Shown here piece by piece: positions 59,137 through 64,000 of a stretch of 64,000 bases of DNA. The notes beneath the pieces were generated by a model. That model searched no databases. It was given only the letters and a program-made list of their open reading frames with translations, and was not told where the DNA came from. The position numbers were made by a program, and so were the translations under genes. The stretch's first letter is position 1; each line of letters starts with the position of its first letter. Location of the stretch: assembly GCF_002075795.1 (NCBI RefSeq), contig NZ_CP020472.1, positions 3,331,001 through 3,395,000 on the forward strand. The letters run 5' to 3'. This DNA is from Shewanella japonica (GTDB lineage Bacteria > Pseudomonadota > Gammaproteobacteria > Enterobacterales > Shewanellaceae).

Positions 59137-59547
59137 ATGGACGCAATAAGGATAATTGCTCTAGCAACTTTGCTGATGTTAGCAGCCTGCAATGACACTA
59201 AGTTACAATTTGACCCCGATCCTCTCAAAGGCAGCTTACATACGGTTGACTGGGCAGGCACTTACCAAGGCGTTTTTCCTTGTCCAAGCTGCAACGGAAT
59301 GAAAACCATACTCACCTTAATTGCCCCTAATCAATACACCATTTCAACAGAGCACTTAGGACAAGACCCTAACCCATTTGTCAGTTCAGGTGAGTTCAAT
59401 TGGGATAGTACAGGAAATATAATCTATTTAGATCGAGGGCAAATTTACCAAGTTGTAGAAAGCAAAATGTACTTATTGAATGTGGAAAGTCAACGAATAC
59501 GTGGGGAACACGAAGAGCAGTATATTGTTCACAAAATCAGTTCATAA
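59137..59547 (+). CDS. NlpE-like lipoprotein (NlpE N-terminal domain)
   Basis: A 136-residue lipoprotein (lipobox LAAC18) with a small beta-barrel opening 'WAGTYQGVFPCPSC' and ending 'YLLNVESQRIRG'. The FPCPSC segment corresponds to the CxxC of NlpE, an outer-membrane sensor for the Cpx response. It lacks the NlpE C-terminal domain. NlpE also lies near proS in E. coli. AAGGA precedes the ATG, and it is downstream of the patatin gene. Confidence 0.82.
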   Translation: MDAIRIIALATLLMLAACNDTKLQFDPDPLKGSLHTVDWAGTYQGVFPCPSCNGMKTILTLIAPNQYTISTEHLGQDPNPFVSSGEFNWDSTGNIIYLDRGQIYQVVESKMYLLNVESQRIRGEHEEQYIVHKISS

Positions 59548-59571
59548 AATCAGTTCATAAAATCAGCTCAT
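59533..59571 (+). repeat. Three 13-bp tandem repeats at the nlpE-like 3' end
   Basis: AAAATCAGTTCAT occurs at 59533, 59546 and 59559 (third copy with one change). The stop codon lies at the first junction, so slippage could extend or shorten the protein end. Confidence 0.85.
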
Positions 59572-59826
59572 AAAAAAGCCTTCCCCTTATATGTCCAACA
59601 GTATGTCCAGTCGTCGATATACATTGTTAGCAATTAGCTTCCCGGCTACCGCCTAACATAAGCGAATGATACCAGATAGGTCGGAAAGAGTTTTTCACCA
59701 ACAAAGCACATATATTTTGCTTTCGCTTCAAAATAAAATTCGGTAAAAAGTACGGGTAACCAGTCATGATATACGCTATGACAGCCCTAAAAACTCAGCT
59801 GTAGTAGCATCACTTTGGAAAGAGTT

Positions 59827-59988
59827 ATGTCTCAAAACTATAAATTTGATATCGACGATCTTCTTTGGGATGAAGAAGTTGAAACCAAGCCCAAAACGAA
59901 AAAAGTCAATCATCGTAGAAAGGATACCAAAAAACGTTATGCCGATGATTACGCTGAATTAGATTTTGAGGCGAACCAATATCAGTGA
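59827..59988 (+). CDS. Small acidic/basic protein, 53 residues
   Basis: ATG 59827 with AAAGAG upstream, ending TGA 59988. The N-terminus is acidic (FDIDDLLWDEEVE), the middle basic (KTKKVNHRRKDTKKR), and the end acidic. Such alternating charge suggests a nucleic-acid or ribosome-associated or regulatory partner, but no family was recognised. A strong bidirectional terminator follows within 15 bases, which supports a real transcript. Confidence 0.65.
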   Translation: MSQNYKFDIDDLLWDEEVETKPKTKKVNHRRKDTKKRYADDYAELDFEANQYQ

Positions 59989-60001
59989 CAGACTGCCATA
60001 A

Positions 60002-60033
60002 AAAAAGCAAGTTGCTCAGCAACTTGCTTTTTT
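60002..60033. terminator. Bidirectional terminator, small protein / YfaZ
   Basis: A perfect 14-bp stem AAAAAGCAAGTTGC/GCAACTTGCTTTTT with loop TCA. Confidence 0.93.
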
Positions 60034-60060
60034 ATATATGAACGACCAACGATGAAAGTG

Positions 60061-60603
60061 CTAGAATTTTGCCGTACCGCCAATATAGAAACCATCATCA
60101 AATGAGCGATCTGAACGGTCGTCATATTTGAATGTTAAGTTACGGTAACCTACAAACAATGCCATATTCGGGTTAAAGCTATACTTCACTTTTGCACCTA
60201 GCTCGGTGTAGCCATCGACGTTAGAAAAAGATAATACAGAAGGTGCGTAATAAGCATCACCATGTAATGATAAATTGTTATTCAGCGCCAAGCTGTAATG
60301 ACCACCCACTGATATCACACTGCCATTTGGACTATCATCAAACCAAACTGAAGACCATTTAGGGCCTACTTCAATAGTATGTGGACCAGTTTGATGAACC
60401 ATGTGCATCGCAAATTCAGCCAAATGTCCTTTTTTATCAGAATAAATGTAACCCGCTTCAAGGTTGGTATGCTCATTAAGGTAAGATTTTAAATCAGCAG
60501 AAACCACATGTTCGCTTATACCAAACGTTAATTCGGATGCACTTGCATTCAACGATAGTGCACTTACTGCCGCTATGGCTGCAGCTTTAATGGTTTTGCT
60601 CAT
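60061..60603 (-). CDS. YfaZ-family outer-membrane protein
   Basis: A 180-residue protein with a signal peptide (ASASE cleavage near residue 23). Amphipathic strands predict an eight-stranded beta-barrel, ending in 'GGTAKF' with a terminal Phe for BAM recognition. The length equals E. coli YfaZ. GAGG precedes the ATG. The role is unknown. Confidence 0.85.
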   Translation of the reverse strand: MSKTIKAAAIAAVSALSLNASASELTFGISEHVVSADLKSYLNEHTNLEAGYIYSDKKGHLAEFAMHMVHQTGPHTIEVGPKWSSVWFDDSPNGSVISVGGHYSLALNNNLSLHGDAYYAPSVLSFSNVDGYTELGAKVKYSFNPNMALFVGYRNLTFKYDDRSDRSFDDGFYIGGTAKF

Positions 60604-60912
60604 GTTAATACCTCAATCAAGAATCATAATTTGCCGAGATTATACTGACCATTATTATTAAGTCTTTATAAATCAGTCACGCTGGTGACAAATCAATCAC
60701 TCGCATACAAACTTCAAACGCGTTAATAACAATTTAACCAAATGATTCATACTTGCTACTTATAAATATTGATTACGACATTGCTAAAAAATAAACGAAA
60801 TAGCAGTGTTTTTGATATCTAACTCACAACAAAAAAATTAAATTGCACACAATTTAATTGTGCTATTAGAGTTGATCAGATATAGTAAGAACAAATCTAT
60901 GAGGAGTAAGCT
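60604..60912. other. Divergent intergenic region yfaZ / glutathione peroxidase
   Basis: About 310 AT-rich bases carrying both promoters. No specific operator was recognised. Confidence 0.45.
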
Positions 60913-61398
60913 ATGAGTCAGTCTTTTTACGATCAATCAGCAGTTGATATTCAAGGTAATACCGTTTCAATGGCACAATTTAAAGACAAAGTTGTGTTAG
61001 TCGTTAACACCGCTAGTGAATGTGGCTTTACTCATCAATACAAACCACTGGAGCATTTATACCAACTCTACAAAGATCAAGGTTTTGTGGTATTAGGTTT
61101 TCCGTGTAATCAATTTGGTAAACAAGAAAAAGGCGACGAAGCAGCTATCAGTGAATTTTGTGAAATTAATTTCGGGGTCACCTTCCCACTATTTAGCAAA
61201 ATTGATGTAAATGGCCCAGATTCAGCACCGCTATATACTTTCTTGAAGTCACAAGCTAAGGGATTATTAGGTAGTCAGTCGATAAAATGGAACTTTACAA
61301 AGTTTTTAATCAACAAAGATGGCAAGGTTCTCAATCGATATTCACCAACAACAAAGCCGGAAAACCTAATGAGTGAAATTGAGGGCTTATTAAAATAA
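60913..61398 (+). CDS. Glutathione/thioredoxin peroxidase (GPx family)
   Basis: A 161-residue GPx-fold peroxidase. The peroxidatic Cys37 is in 'NTASECGFT', Gln is in 'FPCNQFGKQE', and Trp is in 'KWNFTKFL'. It is a Cys rather than selenocysteine enzyme, like BtuE, reducing H2O2 and organic peroxides. GAGG precedes the ATG. The candidate RNA array starts just downstream. Confidence 0.94.
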   Translation: MSQSFYDQSAVDIQGNTVSMAQFKDKVVLVVNTASECGFTHQYKPLEHLYQLYKDQGFVVLGFPCNQFGKQEKGDEAAISEFCEINFGVTFPLFSKIDVNGPDSAPLYTFLKSQAKGLLGSQSIKWNFTKFLINKDGKVLNRYSPTTKPENLMSEIEGLLK

Positions 61399-61484
61399 AT
61401 ATCAACCCACTGAATTTAAACACAAAAAATTTATTAAAAGTCATATCAAAAGAAATATCAAAATAAATTGTATTTTTTTTGAAC

Positions 61485-61614
61485 TATTCAGAGAAGGGAG
61501 AGTCTTACTTACTAAGACAGTGTGATTTCACTTTCATCATCTCCCTGGGACTTCTAGCGCGGTCCCCTTGATCTCAAAGTGGATCGATAGGCAATCATTT
61601 GATTGCCTTTTTTT
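61485..61614 (+). ncRNA. Candidate RNA unit 0 (diverged)
   Basis: TTGAAC at 61479-61484 is followed by about 130 bases ending in the terminator AGGCAATC/GATTGCCT (61589-61608) plus seven T residues. It shares with units 1-5 the order CATCATCTCCC, GGGAC, CTAGCGC, CTTGAT, then terminator. It may be the ancestor or a paralogue of the tandem units. It could also be the 3' UTR of the peroxidase gene. Confidence 0.45.
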
Positions 61615-61790
61615 ATGGCTCTAAATACGTAAGCCAATACATCGACATCTCAATCATAATAGTACTCCTCTCCGACTAGCTAAAACTCATAAAAAGCGGC
61701 GTAATGGCAAGACTCTAGGTCATCAAAAATCAGTTTTTTATATTTTTATAAAAAATTTTAAATTTATTTGAACCTTTTTGAATAGCAACG

Positions 61791-62044
61791 CTCTGAGTAT
61801 ATGTAGCAAGTTGGTAAGCGTTAATGGTAAAGCAAACCCTTCATCACGGTTTACTTCACAAGATAATTTATCAACATGGTCTCATCAACCAATGCTAACC
61901 GAATTATTTTTAAGACTGCTTTACTGGTTTTTGAATTGTTCATCATCATCCCCCCCATTCGGGAACCTGTTAATCTGCTAGCGCTTGATTAACTTATGTC
62001 CCACAAGAAATACTTCTGGCAACCCATTGGGTTGCCATTTTTTT
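61791..62044 (+). ncRNA. Candidate RNA unit 1
   Basis: It begins CTCTGAGTA and is the most diverged of the five. It carries CATCATCATCCCCCCC, the GTTAATC/GATTAAC stem around GCTAGC (61969-61993), and the terminator TGGCAACCC/GGGTTGCCA (62017-62037) with T run. A 29-codon frame (61892-61981) ends ...NCSSSSPPFGNLLIC. Confidence 0.55.
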
Positions 62045-62208
62045 ATCTGTGCTTTAATTAATACAAAAATCACCCCTTCCATACAAAGCCCGCACGCTTA
62101 TGTTGGTATGAGATAGAAAGGAGTGTTAGATAAAAATGCATCTTGGATATAAATAGAATGAAAAGATCATTTTTTTATAAAATCATTGAACCTTTTATTA
62201 AACCACCA

Positions 62209-62446
62209 CTCTGAGTAACTGTAGCGAGTTGATAATGGTTAAGTGGATTCTTACTTACCCAACATCTCAAGTTTGATTAGCCCTTCATCACGGCAACATT
62301 AAATGATCGCTAACCGAATTAGTTTACGACTGTTTCATTGTTCATCATCATCCCCCTTATTTGGGAACCTGTTAATTCGCTAGCGCTTGATTAACTTATG
62401 TCCCGCAAGAAATACTTCTGGCAACCCATTGGGTTGCCATTTTTTT
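62209..62446 (+). ncRNA. Candidate RNA unit 2
   Basis: CTCTGAGTAACTGTAGCGAG start, the conserved 'CCCTTCATCACGGC' block, the C-rich CATCATCATCCCCC, the GTTAATT/GATTAAC stem, and the terminator at 62419-62446. A 26-codon frame (62303-62383) ends ...HCSSSSPLFGNLLIR. No good ribosome site was seen. Confidence 0.55.
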
Positions 62447-62590
62447 ATCTGTGCTTTAATCCATACAAAGCCCGCACGCTTATGTTGGTATGAGATAGAA
62501 AGGAGTGTTGGTTAAAAATGAATCTTGGATAAAAATGAAATGAAAAGATCATTTTTTTATAAAATCATTGAACCTTTTATTAAACCACCA

Positions 62591-62828
62591 CTCTGAGTAA
62601 CTGTAGCGAGTTGATAATGGTTAAGTAGATTCTTACTTACCCAACATCTCAAGTTTGATTAGCCCTTCATCACGGCAACATCAAATGATCGCTAACCGAA
62701 TTAGTTTAAGACTGTTTCATTGTTCATCATCATCCCCCTTATTTGGGAACCTGTTAATTCGCTAGCGCTTGATTAACTTATGTCCCGCAAGAAATACTTC
62801 TGGCAACCCATTGGGTTGCCATTTTTTT
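62591..62828 (+). ncRNA. Candidate RNA unit 3
   Basis: Almost identical to unit 2, with the same motifs and terminator (62801-62828). The 26-codon frame is kept at 62685-62765. Confidence 0.55.
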
Positions 62829-63009
62829 ATCTGTGCTTTAATCAATACAAACATGACCCTTTCCATACAAAGCCCGCACGCTTATGTTGGTTTGAGATAG
62901 AAAGGAGTGTTGGTTAAAAATGAATCTTGGATAAAAATGCATCTTGGATATAAATAGAATGAAAAAATGATTTTTTTATAAAATCATTGAACCTTTTATT
63001 AAACCACCA

Positions 63010-63248
63010 CTCTGAGTAACTGTAGCGAGTTGATAATGGTTAAGTGGATTCTTACTTACCCAACATCTCAAGTTTGATTAGCCCTTCATCACGGCAACAT
63101 TAAATGATCGCTAACCGAATTAGTTTAAGACTGTTTCATTGTTTGTTCATCATCCCCCTTATTTGGGAACCTGTTAATCCGCTAGCGTATGATTAACTTA
63201 TGTCCCACAAGAAATACTTCTGGCAACCTATTGGGTTGCCATTTTTTT
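63010..63248 (+). ncRNA. Candidate RNA unit 4
   Basis: The C-rich block has one extra base (TGTTTGTTCATCATCCCCC), which breaks the short frame. The RNA elements are kept. In the terminator (63221-63248) one C to T change at the loop-closing pair leaves a G-U pair. This pattern favours RNA rather than peptide constraint. Confidence 0.55.
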
Positions 63249-63407
63249 ATCTTAAATTCAGCAAATAAAATTTGAGGTTAATCGGGCAAGTTTCGTTCAA
63301 AGCAAGAAGAGTTGGGTTAATTTTAAACAGGTCTCTTTAAGCTAAAAAATTTTTCCTAAAAAATGTATTTTTTTACTCATGACATTGAACCTTTTGTTAA
63401 ACCGCTA

Positions 63408-63645
63408 CTCTGAGTAAGTGTAGCGAGTTGATAATGGTTAAGTGGATTCTTACTTACCGACTATCTCAAGTTTGATTAGCCCTTCATCACGGCCACATTA
63501 AATGATCGCTAACAGAATTAGTTTAAGACTGTTTCATTGTTCATCATCATCCCCCTTATTTGGGAACCTGTTAATCCGCTAGCGTATGATTAACTTATGT
63601 CCCACAAGAAATACTTCTGGCAACCCATTGGGTTGCCATTTTTTT
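63408..63645 (+). ncRNA. Candidate RNA unit 5
   Basis: The last unit, with the same motifs and terminator at 63618-63645. The GTTAATC/GATTAAC stem has a C-G pair where units 2 and 3 have U-G. The short frame is intact (63502-63582). The spacer before it (63249-63407) is unrelated to the other spacers except for TTGAACCTTTT. Confidence 0.55.
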
Positions 63646-63685
63646 GTTCGTTATTTAGCTAAGGAGTATTGAGGTAACTGGAGTT

Positions 63686-64000
63686 TTATGACGTAAGCAT
63701 AACATCCAGTTGTACTTGTAATGATGGGTGATAGCTTGCTCTTGTTTGCTGATAAATATCTGACACAAAATCCACATAGCCAGCAATAAGCAATTCACTG
63801 TAGAGTGGTTTTACAAATTTTGCTCGTCCAATACTTCCTAAGAATTCAGCGACGGTTGGCAGCACTACCTCATAATGGTTTCGAATGGCGACTCTAAGCC
63901 AGTCACATGCAAGCTCTGCATTTTTGCTCTGAGTAAAACCAAAGGTCATATCCAAATCTTTCAACTGAACCTGCGTTAATTGAAATGGCAATTGGTTGAT
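63686..64000 (-). CDS. Aminopeptidase of the M1 / leukotriene A4 hydrolase type, C-terminal part
   Basis: About 105 C-terminal residues; the frame runs off the window end, so the gene is partial. The helical segment 'WLRVAIRNHYEVVLPTVAEFLGSIGRAKFVKPLYSEL' (about 31-67 of the visible part) matches the LTA4H C-terminal domain. The zinc-binding HEXXH region would lie outside the window. The apparent start at 63991 (TTG) is an internal codon. Confidence 0.82.
   Translation of the reverse strand: MNQLPFQLTQVQLKDLDMTFGFTQSKNAELACDWLRVAIRNHYEVVLPTVAEFLGSIGRAKFVKPLYSELLIAGYVDFVSDIYQQTRASYHPSLQVQLDVMLTS

Larger units (their letters stand above)
61399..63685. repeat. 2.3-kb non-coding tandem array
   Basis: No conventional gene lies in this stretch. 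It holds one diverged and five closely related units, all in the same orientation, spaced 418, 382, 419 and 398 bases between units 1 to 5. Each unit begins after a TTGAAC motif and ends in a hairpin plus T run. The units are listed singly below. The spacers also repeat ('cccgcacgcttatgttgg', 'agatagaaaggagtgtt'). Confidence 0.9.

Noticed and set aside
62303-62383. Amino-acid attenuator leader peptide (Ser-rich)
   Set aside because: Each unit ends in its terminator with no biosynthetic gene after it, and the next feature is another unit.
61399-63685. CRISPR array
   Set aside because: The repeat units are hundreds of bases long and near-identical throughout, without the short repeat/spacer pattern; no cas genes.

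Overview
The window looks like a chromosomal segment of a marine gammaproteobacterium of the genus Shewanella. Grounds, by recognition and without any search: an eleven-haem extracellular cytochrome of the OmcA/MtrC family, a complete MerR-regulated liu (leucine/isovalerate) operon, a CoA-transferase pair, an H-NS paralogue, the rcsF-trmO-proS-nlpE neighbourhood, moderate AT richness, and many short intergenic hairpin repeats. Nearly all genes are intact housekeeping or respiratory genes. No transposase, integrase, CRISPR array or prophage was seen.

Layout. 1-410: two identical tRNA-Glu genes preceded by a scrambled third copy. 0.9-8.8 kb: MFS transporter, ybaY-tesB, menA, a PhyH dioxygenase divergent from an IclR regulator, and gnd. 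9.1-16.6 kb: a redox island. The eleven-haem outer-surface cytochrome lies on the minus strand, back to back with a ydhYVW-like operon (four-cluster ferredoxin, tungsten aldehyde:ferredoxin oxidoreductase homologue, small partner). A LysR regulator with an unusual cysteine cluster follows. The divergent spacer carries an FNR/EtrA-like site placed for class II activation. 17-30 kb: an SDR enzyme, a membrane protein, prpE, then liuR and liuABCDE-atoDA for leucine breakdown to acetoacetate and acetyl-CoA. 30-34.3 kb: an accessory AT-rich patch with a putative HEPN protein, a duplicated 142-bp element around a small membrane protein, Fur-box azurin, and a TSUP transporter with a triplicated 3' end. 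34-46 kb: a kinase-like protein, an acidic lipoprotein, an MscS channel, small envelope proteins, a HemN-like radical SAM enzyme, a TlpA-like thioredoxin, a MEST-like hydrolase, an acyl-CoA dehydrogenase and tdk. 46.8-53 kb: an M3 peptidase gene interrupted by an in-frame amber codon, an NhaC-type transporter under a lysine riboswitch, and etfBA. 53-61.4 kb: H-NS, rcsF, trmO, an acetyltransferase, proS, a patatin, an nlpE-like lipoprotein, a small acidic protein, a YfaZ porin and glutathione peroxidase. 61.4-63.65 kb: a striking non-coding array. Five tandem units of about 240 nt, plus one diverged upstream relative, each end in an intrinsic terminator. 63.7 kb to the end: the C-terminus of an M1 aminopeptidase.

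How the parts work together. liuABCDE-atoDA, prpE, the 43.9-kb acyl-CoA dehydrogenase and etfBA form a branched-chain/acyl-CoA oxidation module. Palindromes upstream of liuR and etfB suggest common control by LiuR. menA (menaquinone), the multihaem cytochrome and the ydhYVW-like operon point to anaerobic respiration. RcsF, the NlpE-like lipoprotein and small envelope proteins form a cell-envelope stress group.

The signals most worth following up are the 61.5-63.6 kb tandem RNA-like array, the cytochrome/YdhYVW/Cys-LysR island, and the HEPN-motif gene in the AT-rich patch.
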